Assembly: GCF_020151015.1 (NCBI RefSeq)
Contig: NZ_CP083746.1
Location: 1,641,001-1,705,000, forward strand
Source: Pseudomonas sp. p1(2021b)
GTDB lineage: Bacteria > Pseudomonadota > Gammaproteobacteria > Pseudomonadales > Pseudomonadaceae
Direction of reading: 5' to 3'
Length of the DNA stretch: 64,000 bases
This document shows positions 40,812 to 50,153 of the stretch, in pieces. Position 1 is the stretch's first letter, and each line of letters starts with the position of its first letter. A model generated the notes under the pieces. That model saw only the letters and a list, made by a program, of their open reading frames with translations, was not told the origin of the DNA and searched no databases. A program made the translations under genes and the position numbers.

Positions 40812-43800
40812 TCACTGGCGTGGCAGATAGGTCTGGGTCATGCCCTCGGTGAGCTGTGCAACCAGGTTTGCGTAGGCTTCGTTTCGCGTCTGCAGGAGCA
40901 GCTCGCTGGCCCGAAGATAAAACGCGCCTTCGTCTCGATAGCGGCCGGACACCAGGTCGATCCGCAGCAGCGTGCCATCGCGTCGCCAGGCGATGTCGGG
41001 CCGTTCCTGCGCCAGGGCATCGATGAACGCCGGCGGCACTGCGGGGCCGTCATAGGCGACCTGATCCCCTGCTTCGCTGAGCGTATCGAAGTAGACGCTG
41101 GCACCATTCCAGGCCTCGCTGAGGCCGGTGAATGCCTGCGGGTGCAGGCGGCGCAGCCAGGTCTCCCAGAACGGTTGTTCGATGGCCCATTGCACGACGG
41201 CCGGCTGGCTGGCAAGGCCTTCGACGCCCAGGGCCAGCCGTTCCAGGGTGGCTGGGCTCAAGCGGGCGAGATAGTCGAAACTGATCTCGCTGGGTTGCGG
41301 TGGCAACCCCAGGCGTTGTAGCAGCCGCATGCGTGCGTGCAGGGCCATCTCCATCTCATCGAGCAAGAAGGTCGGCTCGCTGAGCAGCTCGTCGCTGATA
41401 TCGTCATCGGGGTGCAGCGCAGGCGCCTCATCGGCGGGTGTACTGTTTATCAGTGCACGGCGCCTGGCGACACGTGCGTCATAGAGGGTGGCGATACGCT
41501 CATCGAGCAGGTGCTGGCGCAACAGCGAACTGACGACCGCCACGGCCACCGATTCGCTGTTCTGATCCGCCGCGGCCAGCAGTACCTGCTGCCACACCAG
41601 GACTTCGACCTCGACCTGCTGAAACAGCAGGGTGGTCTGGTCGACGCAACCTTGGGCCGCCTCGTTGAGCACGTCGATGATGCGTTGCTGCACCTGGGCT
41701 TGCCCCCAACGTTCGTTGGCGCCTGCCTGGCCGGGTGTGGTCAGTTGTTCGAGGAGGGTCTGCATGCGCCGGCGCATGGCGCCCGGGCTGCTGTGGTACT
41801 GCTGGGTGTCCTCCATACGGTTGAATAGCTCGTACAGCGGTTGCCATTCAGGCGCTTCGAAGGTGTCGGAAATATGGTCGCGCAAAGCCTGTGGGAAATC
41901 GGCGAGCCAGCCGACCCCATGCGCTTGCGCAGCGGTGGGCAGCCCCGCGTCATTCAGGCTCTGCACGGTTTGTGCGTCGAGTGGGTTGTTCTGGAAGGAA
42001 TAATAGATATCGCTGTCGGCCGCCCTGACGCTTGCGGCGAACGCGGTATCGCGCAGGTCCGGCACATGGTGCAGCTGGTTGTTGCTCAGATCGACCGCGC
42101 GCAATGCCAGGGGCTGCTGGTCCATGAGGGCAGTCAGGCCGGTCGGCCATTGGGCGATGCCGGTCTGCTCCAGGTCGAGCCGTTCCAGTCGCGTCCAGCC
42201 GGTGAGGTCGGGCTCCAGGTCCAGCGGGTTTTCATGCAGGAACAAGATGCGTAGACGGTCGAGGCCTGCCAGTGCGGCGCGGGAGGCTGGGGTCAGGGTA
42301 ATGTCGTTCTGGCCCAGGCTCAGCTCGGTCAAGGCAGGCCAGCGCTGCAGCGCCTGGAAGTGCTCCTGCTCGAGAAACAGCTCGTTCATTTCAGCTTGCA
42401 GGCCGCTCAGCTCCGGGAGTTGCGCCATTCGCTCCAGGGCCGTGACCGGCAGGTCCGCAACCGCAGCGGTAAGATTGAGGCTGCGCAATCGCGTCAAGCG
42501 GCACAAGGTCGCCAGGTTGGATTCGCTGTTCATGTCCAGGTTGTTTTCCGACAGGTCCAGCGAGGTCAGCTCCGCCAGCTCGCCCAGCTGTGTTGGCAGC
42601 AGCGTCAGGCCATTTTCGATGAGCTCCAGTTCTCGCACCCCCGGAAAGGCCGCCAGGAATACGCCGAGGCTGTCGCTGCCTGTACGCCACAGACCGTGGA
42701 GGGAAAGCCTGCGTATATAGGGCAATTGCACCCCAAGGGCTGGCAGGGCACCGACATGTTCGCCATCCAGGCTCAGGATCACATGGTCCAGGCTGCCATC
42801 AGGGTCGGTGTTTTCCCGACGCCATGCCTGGCGCAGGCGTTCGGCCAGGGCTTGGCGTGCGGCGCGCCGCTGTTCGACGAGGTCGGCGGCTACCGCTTGG
42901 GTGTCCTGGGCCCATGCTTGCAGCGTTGCGTCGAGTTGCCGGTATTGTTGATGGAGCTCGTGCATCAGTTGGCTGAAGGCGGCAGGGTCGTTACCACTTT
43001 GCTGGCGCAGTCGGGCACGCAGGCTCTCGCGATCGTTATCCTGGCTGGCGGGAAACAACTGATCGAACATTTCGTCCGGGGTCTGCAAGCCCCGACCTCG
43101 GCCGCTCAGCGGGTAGCCGATACCCTGGTCGCCGGGCAGTCGCGTTGGCAAGCGGTACATCGGGCGCACTGGCAACAAGCCCAGGTCGCGGACCGTTTGT
43201 TCACGGTCTGCGCTCAACCGTGCGAGCAGTTGGTCGCGCAGTGTGTCGGGGTCATGGATGTTCAAGCCCAGCGCATCGCGTTCACTGTCGGGCAGGGCCT
43301 GGAGGATGCTCTGGAAAAGGCTCACCGGACTGGACAGGGTTTCGCCGACCTGGTCGAAGGGCTGGTAGCCGCTGCCTAGGCGCACAAGGGTCTTGGTCAC
43401 GGTGCCCACTGGGCCTGTCTCGCCCAGCAACTGGCCGGTGAAGCGCTCGGCGCGCAATTGCAGGCGGACCTCGCCGGTCCAGCCTGGCAAGCGCTGGAGG
43501 GCCGCCAGGGCCAACAGGTCGCGGTCGGCCATGGCACCGTTGGCGTGATAGAACCCCAGCAAGGCGCGATTGATACGGGCGTCGCGCAGGTATAGCCGCG
43601 CCGTTTCACCTAGGGAAAGCGGCAGGCGGCCAGTGCGTTGCAGTTCCCGTAGGTCGCGAGGTTGTGCCCGATCGAGAATTTCTCGGCGGGCATGCCTGCC
43701 CAGTGTCGGGAAGTCCCGCGCCAGGAGCGCCTCGCCCGGGCGGACGGCAGGTGCTGCGTATTCCACGCCCAAGCCCTCGAGGCAGTCGAGCAGAGAAGCG

Positions 43801-45614
43801 GGGAGCGGCAGCCGATCGGTGAATACCCGGCGCAAGGTGGCGGCGTCGTAGCCACTGCAACGCATGGCCAGGGCCAGGGTAGTATCATCCAGACCGGCGC
43901 GAGCTGGGCCCAGGCGCCGGAGCAATTGTTCGGTTGACCATGTCAGGGGGCGTTCATGGTCCAACAGCCAGGGCCCGTCGCTCGCGCCCCGCAGCGTGGG
44001 CTGGTGACGGTGCCCGGCCGCCCGGGCCAAGCGCCACTGGCCATCGGGCCCAGGTTCGACCGGGTAGCTTTGGTTTTCCCGCGACAGCCAGTGACGCTCC
44101 TGCAAGGCATAAAGGCCGCCGCGTGGTGTAGCCATGGCCGAGCGAGGCCTGGCGAAGGGTTCGAGCCCGCCATGCCAGAGCCGCTGTTCATCGTTGTGGC
44201 CGATCTTGTACCAGTCATGCAACGCACCTTGTGGCAGGCTGAAATGGGTGGCGGCACTCAGCGCCGCCACTTGGGCCAGGTTCTCGAACACTTCGAACAG
44301 GTGGCCGATCGCGGCATCCGCATCCCCCTCGTTCGCGGCATGCACACCCTCGAGAAATTCGTCGACCAATTGCGCGCCGCCGACCACGATCATCAGCTCA
44401 CCCAGCCCCGGCACGAACAGGCCGGCCACGTTCAGCACCGACAGGCCCATGCTTAGCCACCCTTCGATGTGGGCGAGCTGGGCCTCGGCATCCCGTTGCG
44501 CCACCGGCACGGCGATCGCGGCAGCATCGGCGAACAAGCGTTGGACGTGATTGCGCGCGCGCGCGGCGAAACAATCGTCCGGCCAGCGCGTGGACGCCAG
44601 GGGAAGCCGTGCATTCTTGTCCAGGGTCGCCTGCCAGAGGTCGCGAGGGCCGGGGAACAGGCGCTTGAACCAGCTGACGGTATCGCCTTCCTCGAGCACG
44701 GGTGGGGTGGTTTGCACGCTGGAGTAGGGGTAGTACGGGTACAACGTCTTGCGTAGCCGGGATACGAACGCGGGGCGCTGGGTTTGGCTGGCGTAGCGGC
44801 TGAAGAACGCCCGTTCGCTGTCTTTCCAGAGCAGCCGGGTCAAGGCTTTGCCGGCGGCCTTCAGCGAGGCGTATTGACGTAGCGGCTGGCGCGGATGCCC
44901 AGGCAGGTAGAGAAGGCAGGGCTCGATGTCGTCCAGTGGCTCGCGACGGATCAGCAGCGGGCCATCGAGCGGTATGTCGAACAGGCTCAGGTAGCTGCAC
45001 TCCAGAGGCGCCGGCTTGCCGTCCTCATCGAGCAGGAATGGGTCGCCTGCCAAGGCGGCATGCGCCAATGCACGCCCATGGGCATCGATATGGCCTTGCA
45101 GTTCGGCGTGGCCTGCGTCGGCGGCGAAGGCGGCGCGGTCTTGCGCGCACAACAGCGTGCGAAAATCCGACGTGGCGACATGGTCCGAAAGGTGATTGCG
45201 GTAGCGCTGCCCCAGATCGAGGTTGCGTACGCCTTTCACGAACCGGGCGCTGTCCAGCTGCATTGGGGCTTGGTCGGTGCTGGAGAAATACAGCTCGACC
45301 TGCGCATCGGCGTCGAAATTCTGCAAGGCCGCCTCCAGCCACGATTGGCCGCGTTCGGCACGACCGGTGCGCAGCCATCCTTGGTCGACGGTTGGCAGCT
45401 CGCGGTCGTCGAACCAGTGGACCATCGCATCGTCCAGCAGCGGGCGACAGAACGCCTCGATCGGCTGCACCTGGGCCAATGCCGCTTGCACCCGTCGGGT
45501 GGCGCGATGGCTGTCGCGGATCAACCGTTCCAGTCGCTGGCGCTGCGCCGGGGTGGCTGCTTTCAGCCAGGTGGGCATTTGGGTGTGGATGAACGCGAGA
45601 TGGGAAGTGCTCAT
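40812..45614 (-). CDS. Large LRR protein with NEL-type E3 ubiquitin ligase domain (probable effector)
   Basis: A 1600-residue protein. The N-terminal two thirds is a dermonecrotic-toxin-like region (DUF6543 type) with LPLASTRWPDDCFAARARNH and a hydrophobic stretch WLSMGLSVLNVAGLFVPGLG. Leucine-rich repeats run at about residues 945-1190 (LTSLDLSENNLDM, LTELSLGQNDITL, LRAVDLSNNQLHHVP). The C-terminus (about 1240-1570) is a NEL domain as in IpaH/SspH: the catalytic CxD motif appears as QGCVDQT (C1323, D1325), followed by a helical bundle with RRRALINSTP. NEL enzymes add ubiquitin to host proteins. Several such proteins are known in plant- and insect-associated pseudomonads. No secretion genes are adjacent; the route is unknown. 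The gene is intact and on its own. Confidence 0.87.
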   Translation of the reverse strand: MSTSHLAFIHTQMPTWLKAATPAQRQRLERLIRDSHRATRRVQAALAQVQPIEAFCRPLLDDAMVHWFDDRELPTVDQGWLRTGRAERGQSWLEAALQNFDADAQVELYFSSTDQAPMQLDSARFVKGVRNLDLGQRYRNHLSDHVATSDFRTLLCAQDRAAFAADAGHAELQGHIDAHGRALAHAALAGDPFLLDEDGKPAPLECSYLSLFDIPLDGPLLIRREPLDDIEPCLLYLPGHPRQPLRQYASLKAAGKALTRLLWKDSERAFFSRYASQTQRPAFVSRLRKTLYPYYPYSSVQTTPPVLEEGDTVSWFKRLFPGPRDLWQATLDKNARLPLASTRWPDDCFAARARNHVQRLFADAAAIAVPVAQRDAEAQLAHIEGWLSMGLSVLNVAGLFVPGLGELMIVVGGAQLVDEFLEGVHAANEGDADAAIGHLFEVFENLAQVAALSAATHFSLPQGALHDWYKIGHNDEQRLWHGGLEPFARPRSAMATPRGGLYALQERHWLSRENQSYPVEPGPDGQWRLARAAGHRHQPTLRGASDGPWLLDHERPLTWSTEQLLRRLGPARAGLDDTTLALAMRCSGYDAATLRRVFTDRLPLPASLLDCLEGLGVEYAAPAVRPGEALLARDFPTLGRHARREILDRAQPRDLRELQRTGRLPLSLGETARLYLRDARINRALLGFYHANGAMADRDLLALAALQRLPGWTGEVRLQLRAERFTGQLLGETGPVGTVTKTLVRLGSGYQPFDQVGETLSSPVSLFQSILQALPDSERDALGLNIHDPDTLRDQLLARLSADREQTVRDLGLLPVRPMYRLPTRLPGDQGIGYPLSGRGRGLQTPDEMFDQLFPASQDNDRESLRARLRQQSGNDPAAFSQLMHELHQQYRQLDATLQAWAQDTQAVAADLVEQRRAARQALAERLRQAWRRENTDPDGSLDHVILSLDGEHVGALPALGVQLPYIRRLSLHGLWRTGSDSLGVFLAAFPGVRELELIENGLTLLPTQLGELAELTSLDLSENNLDMNSESNLATLCRLTRLRSLNLTAAVADLPVTALERMAQLPELSGLQAEMNELFLEQEHFQALQRWPALTELSLGQNDITLTPASRAALAGLDRLRILFLHENPLDLEPDLTGWTRLERLDLEQTGIAQWPTGLTALMDQQPLALRAVDLSNNQLHHVPDLRDTAFAASVRAADSDIYYSFQNNPLDAQTVQSLNDAGLPTAAQAHGVGWLADFPQALRDHISDTFEAPEWQPLYELFNRMEDTQQYHSSPGAMRRRMQTLLEQLTTPGQAGANERWGQAQVQQRIIDVLNEAAQGCVDQTTLLFQQVEVEVLVWQQVLLAAADQNSESVAVAVVSSLLRQHLLDERIATLYDARVARRRALINSTPADEAPALHPDDDISDELLSEPTFLLDEMEMALHARMRLLQRLGLPPQPSEISFDYLARLSPATLERLALGVEGLASQPAVVQWAIEQPFWETWLRRLHPQAFTGLSEAWNGASVYFDTLSEAGDQVAYDGPAVPPAFIDALAQERPDIAWRRDGTLLRIDLVSGRYRDEGAFYLRASELLLQTRNEAYANLVAQLTEGMTQTYLPRQ

Positions 45615-45694
45615 GGCTGAACCTCTGGTGAAGGAACAGCGAGCCTAGTGAGGTGAGGCGTGCAGTGGGGCTAGATAGATACCGCAAGGGGCCT

Positions 45695-45775
45695 GCTGGG
45701 GCTGCTTTGCAGCCCATCGCGGCACAAGGCCGCCCCTGCAACAGGGCATGTAAGCCCATACAGGAGCGGCCCGGT
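45695..45775. repeat. REP-like sequences between effector gene and folD
   Basis: GCTGCTTTGCAGCCCATCGC and GGCACAAGGCCGCCCCTGC, followed by CAGGAGCGGCCCGGTCGC. These match the REP core imperfectly. Nothing else is visible in 45615-45779. Confidence 0.55.
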
Positions 45776-45779
45776 CGCT

Positions 45780-46634
45780 TTACTTGTGCAGCGTTTCGGC
45801 CGCGTAGAGCGTGTTTTCCAGCAGGCAGGCCCGGGTCATCGGGCCAACGCCGCCTGGCACCGGCGTGATCCAGCCGGCACGGGGCAGGGCGGTTTCGAAG
45901 ACCACATCGCCCACCAGCTTGCCGTCTTCCTGGCGGTTGATGCCGACGTCGATGACGATGGCGCCTTCCTTGACCCATTCACCCTTGACCAGGCCCGGCT
46001 TGCCGGCGGCGACCACCACCAGGTCGGCACGGCCCACATGGCCGGCCAGGTCCTGGGTGAAGCGGTGGCAGACGGTGACCGTGCAACCGGCCAACAGCAG
46101 TTCCATGGCCATCGGGCGGCCAACGATGTTGGAAGCGCCGACGATCACTGCGTTCATGCCGTACAGGTCCTGGCCGGTGCTTTCGAGCAGGGTCATGATG
46201 CCCTTCGGGGTGCACGGGCGCAGCAACGGGATGCGCTGGGCCAGGCGGCCGATGTTGTAGGGGTGGAAGCCGTCGACGTCTTTGTCCGGGCGAATGCGCT
46301 CGAGCAGCAGCGACGCATCCAGGTGCTCAGGTAGGGGCAGCTGCAGGAGAATGCCATCGACGGCCGGGTCGTCGTTGAGGCGGTCGATCAGGTCGGTCAG
46401 GGCTTGCTGCGTGGTCTCGCTGGGCAGGTCATAGGCCTGGGAAATGAAGCCGACCTCTTCGCAGTCCTTGCGCTTGTGCGAGACATAGACTTGGGAGGCG
46501 GGGTCGGTGCCGACCAGGATCACCGCCAGGCCCGGCGTACGCAGGCCTTGCTGGCGACGCTCCACGACACGTTGAGCGATCTGCTGGCGCAGGTTGGCGG
46601 CGATCGCCTTGCCATCGATTAGGTGTGCAGTCAT
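45780..46634 (-). CDS. folD: Bifunctional methylenetetrahydrofolate dehydrogenase/cyclohydrolase FolD
   Basis: A 284-residue enzyme that interconverts 5,10-methylene-THF, methenyl-THF and 10-formyl-THF with NADP. Family signatures are [20 protein letters not shown] (with the catalytic K and Y), [19 protein letters not shown], and [20 protein letters not shown], the usual NADP site. The start at 46634 ([15 protein letters not shown]) is typical; an earlier ATG would add a 30-codon leader. It is transcribed away from the tRNA cluster. Confidence 0.96.
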   Translation of the reverse strand: MTAHLIDGKAIAANLRQQIAQRVVERRQQGLRTPGLAVILVGTDPASQVYVSHKRKDCEEVGFISQAYDLPSETTQQALTDLIDRLNDDPAVDGILLQLPLPEHLDASLLLERIRPDKDVDGFHPYNIGRLAQRIPLLRPCTPKGIMTLLESTGQDLYGMNAVIVGASNIVGRPMAMELLLAGCTVTVCHRFTQDLAGHVGRADLVVVAAGKPGLVKGEWVKEGAIVIDVGINRQEDGKLVGDVVFETALPRAGWITPVPGGVGPMTRACLLENTLYAAETLHK

Positions 46635-46768
46635 AGACGCGTGATTAACCATCGAGAAGGGAACATAAATGAGGGCGCATTCTCGCACGACACGGCCCAA
46701 GGGCAAAGGCGGGTGGTCGGCCAAATCCCCTAACCCCTTAAATAAACTAAATTTTTTTGAAAAAAGTG

Positions 46769-46795
46769 TTGACGACCTGCCGGCTCGTCTATAAC
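46769..46795 (+). promoter_or_regulatory. Promoter of the tRNA cluster
   Basis: TTGACG (46769-46774) and TATAAC (46790-46795), 15 bases apart, sit 128 bases before tRNA-Arg, preceded by an AT-rich stretch with a long T-run. The gap between folD and the tRNAs holds no gene. Confidence 0.6.
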
Positions 46796-46923
46796 ATTCG
46801 TCGCACTTGTCGGGCAGAGCCTAGCACTGGTTAGCAAGGTCAGGCAGAATGAGCGGATTTGCTAGCTTGTTCGGTACGGCTGAAAAGTTGATTTGCAATC
46901 GTAACAGAAAGCAGATTGAATAT

Positions 46924-47000
46924 GCGCCCGTAGCTCAGCTGGATAGAGCATCCGCCTTCTAAGCGGATGGTCGCAGGTTCGAGTCCTGCCGGGTGCGCCA
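46924..47000 (+). tRNA. tRNA-Arg (TCT)
   Basis: 77 bases, with the acceptor stem GCGCCCG...GGGTGCGCCA, anticodon TCT in CCTTCTAAG, and the T-loop GGTTCGAGTCC. CCA is encoded. Confidence 0.97.
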
Positions 47001-47043
47001 TTAGGCAGCTTTGGCACAGCAAGTAACGTTGTACTGCAATATG

Positions 47044-47119
47044 GTGGGCGTAGCTCAGTTGGTAGAGCGCTGGATTGTGATTCCAGTTGTCGTGGGTTCG
47101 ATTCCCATCGTCCACCCCA
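47044..47119 (+). tRNA. tRNA-His (GTG)
   Basis: 76 bases, GTGGGCG acceptor stem pairing with CGTCCAC, anticodon GTG in GATTGTGATTC, a C discriminator base, and CCA encoded. The base before position 1 is G, as needed for the G-1 of tRNA-His. Confidence 0.97.
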
Positions 47120-47127
47120 TATTCTCG

Positions 47128-47165
47128 AAGGCGCCTTGATTGTATAATCTGGCGCCTTTGCTTTA
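47128..47165 (+). terminator. Hairpin between tRNA-His and tRNA-Leu
   Basis: AAGGCGCC...GGCGCCTT forms an 8-base stem; T-rich sequence follows. The loop contains TGTATAAT, an extended -10 box, so it may also hold a promoter for tRNA-Leu. Confidence 0.6.
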
Positions 47166-47175
47166 ACTGCTCCAC

Positions 47176-47260
47176 GCGGACGTGGTGAAATTGGTAGACA
47201 CACTGGATTTAGGTTCCAGCGGCGCAAGCTGTAAGAGTTCGAGTCTCTTCGTCCGCACCA
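47176..47260 (+). tRNA. tRNA-Leu (TAG)
   Basis: 85 bases, GCGGACG acceptor stem pairing with CGTCCGC, anticodon TAG in GATTTAGGTTC, a long variable arm (GGCGCAAGCTGT), and encoded CCA. Confidence 0.97.
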
Positions 47261-47293
47261 TGCATAGTTTCGCCCATTGCGCGAAACGCCCGG

Positions 47294-47320
47294 AAAAAGC
47301 CGCCTAGAGCGGCTTTTTTT
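47294..47320 (+). terminator. Rho-independent terminator of the tRNA cluster
   Basis: AAAAAGCCGC-CTAGA-GCGGCTTTTTTT: a 10-base stem with a following T-run. Confidence 0.9.
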
Positions 47321-47447
47321 GTGCGCGCGTATCGGCCTTCCTCCTCGCGCTGCCAGCTTCCGTGCAATCCACTGGTGGCGCCCTGATGAAAGCTGATAGA
47401 TTTCAGTCGGTTGAAACACCGGCCAAGGGGTCGGCAGAGGAATCGTC

Positions 47448-47747
47448 ATGATTGCAAAAGAAGCCCGCCAGGCCCTGGCATTGCAACGCTTCGCGCAAGC
47501 CAACCCGCAGTTGCTCGAAGACATTCGCGAGCTGGATGAACATGAGCAGGCCCAGCAGATCCAGTGGGCGTTCGAAGATGCGGCTGATGAGCAGGGTATC
47601 GAACCCTGGGAGCTGGCCTTGCAACTGATCGCGGAAAACCCCGAAGAGCTGCAGGCCATGCGTCTTGAGGTGCACCGTGAGGTTGCCGAGGCGCTGGGCA
47701 TGAGCTGGGAGGCGTACTGCCAGTTCAACGAGGTCGCTGGCCGATAA
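47448..47747 (+). CDS. Small acidic protein, conserved in Pseudomonas (DUF6388-like)
   Basis: A 99-residue acidic helical protein (IAKEARQALALQRFAQANPQ at the start, ALGMSWEAYCQFNEVAGR at the end). I think it belongs to the DUF6388 group of Pseudomonas proteins, but that is from memory. No motif suggests a function, and there is no signal peptide. It stands alone between the tRNA terminator and tig. Confidence 0.7.
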   Translation: MIAKEARQALALQRFAQANPQLLEDIRELDEHEQAQQIQWAFEDAADEQGIEPWELALQLIAENPEELQAMRLEVHREVAEALGMSWEAYCQFNEVAGR

Positions 47748-47998
47748 GTGCCTGCTTTTATATAGCTGCATTTGTTTAACAAGTTTTTACAGCCAGCGCG
47801 AGGTGCATCCACTGTCGCGCGGTACCGAACCGTAAAGCGCCCCACGGCACGCCGCCTGGGCCTTTCAAGGAAATCGACCGGCGTGGTTTCCCGTCGTCCC
47901 GGGTGGGGTGACTTCTGGTGCGTGAGTCACTAGAATGCTTGCCCTTGATTCTGGAGTCGGGCAATCGCCGGCTAACGTCTGTGCAACGAGGAATATCC

Positions 47999-49312
47999 AT
48001 GCAAGTTTCTGTTGAAAACACTTCCGCTCTCGAGCGTCGCATGACCATCGCCGTTCCGGCCGAGCGCGTCGAGAACGAAGTCAACAAGCGTCTGCAACAG
48101 ACTGCCCGTCGCGCCAAGGTTCCAGGCTTCCGTCCTGGCAAAGTGCCGATGAGCGTGATCCGTCAGCGTTACGAAGACGCAGCCCGCCAGGAAGCCTTCG
48201 GTGACCTGGTCCAGGCTTCCTTCTACGAAGCCGTGGTCGAGCAGAAGCTGAACCCGGCCGGCGCCCCTGCCGTCGAGCCGAAGTCCTTCGAAAAGGGCAA
48301 GGACCTGGAGTTCGTCGCGATCTTCGAAGTCTTCCCGGAGTTCACCGTTGGCGGCCTGGAGTCGATCAATGTCGAGCGCCTGAGCGCCGAAGTGGCTGAC
48401 GCCGACCTGGACAACATGCTGGAAGTGCTGCGCAAGCAGAACGTCCGCTTCGAGGCTGTCGAGCGCGCCGCGCAGAACGACGACCAGGTCAACATCGATT
48501 TCGTCGGCAAGATCGACGGTGAAGCCTTCGCCGGCGGTTCGGCCAAGGGCACCCAGCTGGTGCTGGGCTCCGGCCGCATGATCCCGGGCTTCGAAGACGG
48601 CCTGGTAGGCGCCAAGGCGGGCGAAGAGCGCGTTGTCAACGTGACCTTCCCCGAGGACTACCAGAACCTGGACCTGGCCGGCAAGGCCGCCGAGTTCACC
48701 ATCACCGTCAACAGCGTCTCGGCCCCGCAGCTGCCTGAGCTGAACGAAGACTTCTTCGCCCAGTTCGGCATCAAGGAATCGACCCTGGAAGGCTTCCGCG
48801 CCGAAGTTCGCAAGAACATGGAGCGCGAGCTGCGCCAGGCCATCAAGGCCAAGGTCAAGAACCAGGTCATGGACGGTCTGCTGGCCGCCAACCCGGTCGA
48901 CGTGCCGAAGGCCCTGCTGGAAAACGAAGTCAACCGTCTGCGCGTGCAGGCTGTCCAGCAGTTCGGTGGCAACATCAAGCCTGAGCAGCTGCCGGCCGAA
49001 CTGTTCGAAGAGCAGGCCAAGCGCCGCGTGGTCCTGGGCTTGATCGTCGCCGAAGTGGTCAAGCAGTTCGAGCTCAAGCCGGACGAAGCCAAGGTCCGCG
49101 AAATGATCGAGGAAATGGCCTCGGCCTACCAGGAACCAGAACAGGTCATCGCCTGGTACTACAAGAACGACCAGCAGCTGAACGAAGTCCGTTCGGTTGT
49201 GCTGGAAGAACAAGTTGTAGATACTGTCCTGCAGAAAGCGACTGTGACCGACAAGTCGGTCTCGTACGAAGAAGCTGTCAAGCCAGCACAGGCACCTGCC
49301 GCCGCTGAGTGA
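47999..49312 (+). CDS. tig: Trigger factor
   Basis: A 437-residue ribosome-associated chaperone. The ribosome-binding N-domain ([20 protein letters not shown], with the signature GFRPGKVP) is followed by an FKBP-like PPIase domain ([20 protein letters not shown]) and the helical C-domain. It shelters nascent chains at the exit tunnel. The ATG at 47999 has a GAGGAA ribosome-binding site. A clpP-clpX-lon cluster follows, the normal order in Gammaproteobacteria. Confidence 0.98.
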   Translation: MQVSVENTSALERRMTIAVPAERVENEVNKRLQQTARRAKVPGFRPGKVPMSVIRQRYEDAARQEAFGDLVQASFYEAVVEQKLNPAGAPAVEPKSFEKGKDLEFVAIFEVFPEFTVGGLESINVERLSAEVADADLDNMLEVLRKQNVRFEAVERAAQNDDQVNIDFVGKIDGEAFAGGSAKGTQLVLGSGRMIPGFEDGLVGAKAGEERVVNVTFPEDYQNLDLAGKAAEFTITVNSVSAPQLPELNEDFFAQFGIKESTLEGFRAEVRKNMERELRQAIKAKVKNQVMDGLLAANPVDVPKALLENEVNRLRVQAVQQFGGNIKPEQLPAELFEEQAKRRVVLGLIVAEVVKQFELKPDEAKVREMIEEMASAYQEPEQVIAWYYKNDQQLNEVRSVVLEEQVVDTVLQKATVTDKSVSYEEAVKPAQAPAAAE

Positions 49313-49336
49313 TAGGTCTTCTCTCGTAGGAAACCC

Positions 49337-49364
49337 CACAAGCCAGCCTTCGAGCTGGCTTGTG
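49337..49364 (+). terminator. Hairpin between tig and clpP
   Basis: CACAAGCCAGC-CTTCGA-GCTGGCTTGTG is a perfect 11-base stem. A T-run is absent, so it may be an attenuator or processing site. Confidence 0.65.
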
Positions 49365-49403
49365 CGTATTCAAGCCATGACTATTTGGGAGTGAGTGCAG
49401 GAC

Positions 49404-50045
49404 ATGTCCCGCAATTCTTATATTCAGCAGAGCTCCGACATCCAGGCCGCGGGCGGTCTGGTCCCGATGGTTATCGAGCAGTCCGCCCGTGGCGAGCGCG
49501 CCTACGACATCTACTCCCGCCTGTTGAAGGAGCGAGTGATTTTCCTGGTTGGTCCCGTCGAGGACTACATGGCCAACCTGGTGGTGGCACAACTGCTGTT
49601 CCTTGAAGCGGAAAACCCGGACAAGGATATCCATCTGTACATCAACTCGCCGGGTGGTTCGGTGACTGCGGGCATGTCGATCTACGACACCATGCAGTTC
49701 ATCAAGCCGGACGTCTCGACCATCTGCATCGGCCAGGCCTGCAGCATGGGCGCCTTCCTGCTCGCGGCCGGCGCCGCTGGCAAGCGCCACTGTCTGCCGA
49801 ACTCGCGCGTGATGATCCACCAGCCATTGGGCGGCTTCCAGGGCCAGGCGACCGATATCGAGATCCATGCCCAGGAAATCCTCAACATCAAGGCGCGCCT
49901 GAACGAGCTCTTGGCCTACCACACCGGCCAGGACCTGGAAACCATCAAGCGCGACACCGAACGCGACAACTTCATGAGCGCTGCACGCGCGGCCGAGTAC
50001 GGCCTGATCGACTCGGTCTACGACAAGCGGCAACTGGCGTCCTGA
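49404..50045 (+). CDS. clpP: ATP-dependent Clp protease proteolytic subunit ClpP
   Basis: A 213-residue serine protease that forms the tetradecameric ClpP chamber. The catalytic triad is visible: serine in [12 protein letters not shown] (S114 by my count), histidine in [10 protein letters not shown] (H139), and aspartate near the C-terminus. [20 protein letters not shown] and [18 protein letters not shown] are typical. I start at 49404 ([12 protein letters not shown]); three more codons upstream are open. It partners ClpX, encoded next. Confidence 0.98.
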   Translation: MSRNSYIQQSSDIQAAGGLVPMVIEQSARGERAYDIYSRLLKERVIFLVGPVEDYMANLVVAQLLFLEAENPDKDIHLYINSPGGSVTAGMSIYDTMQFIKPDVSTICIGQACSMGAFLLAAGAAGKRHCLPNSRVMIHQPLGGFQGQATDIEIHAQEILNIKARLNELLAYHTGQDLETIKRDTERDNFMSAARAAEYGLIDSVYDKRQLAS

Positions 50046-50153
50046 ACCAAGGTGCCAGAGCGGGTGGGCGCCGAAAGCGCCTACCTGCGGACTTGAAAAA
50101 GCCCGCAATTGCCTTCATCTTGTGTTTCATGCCTACCGGATTGGATCGATCGA

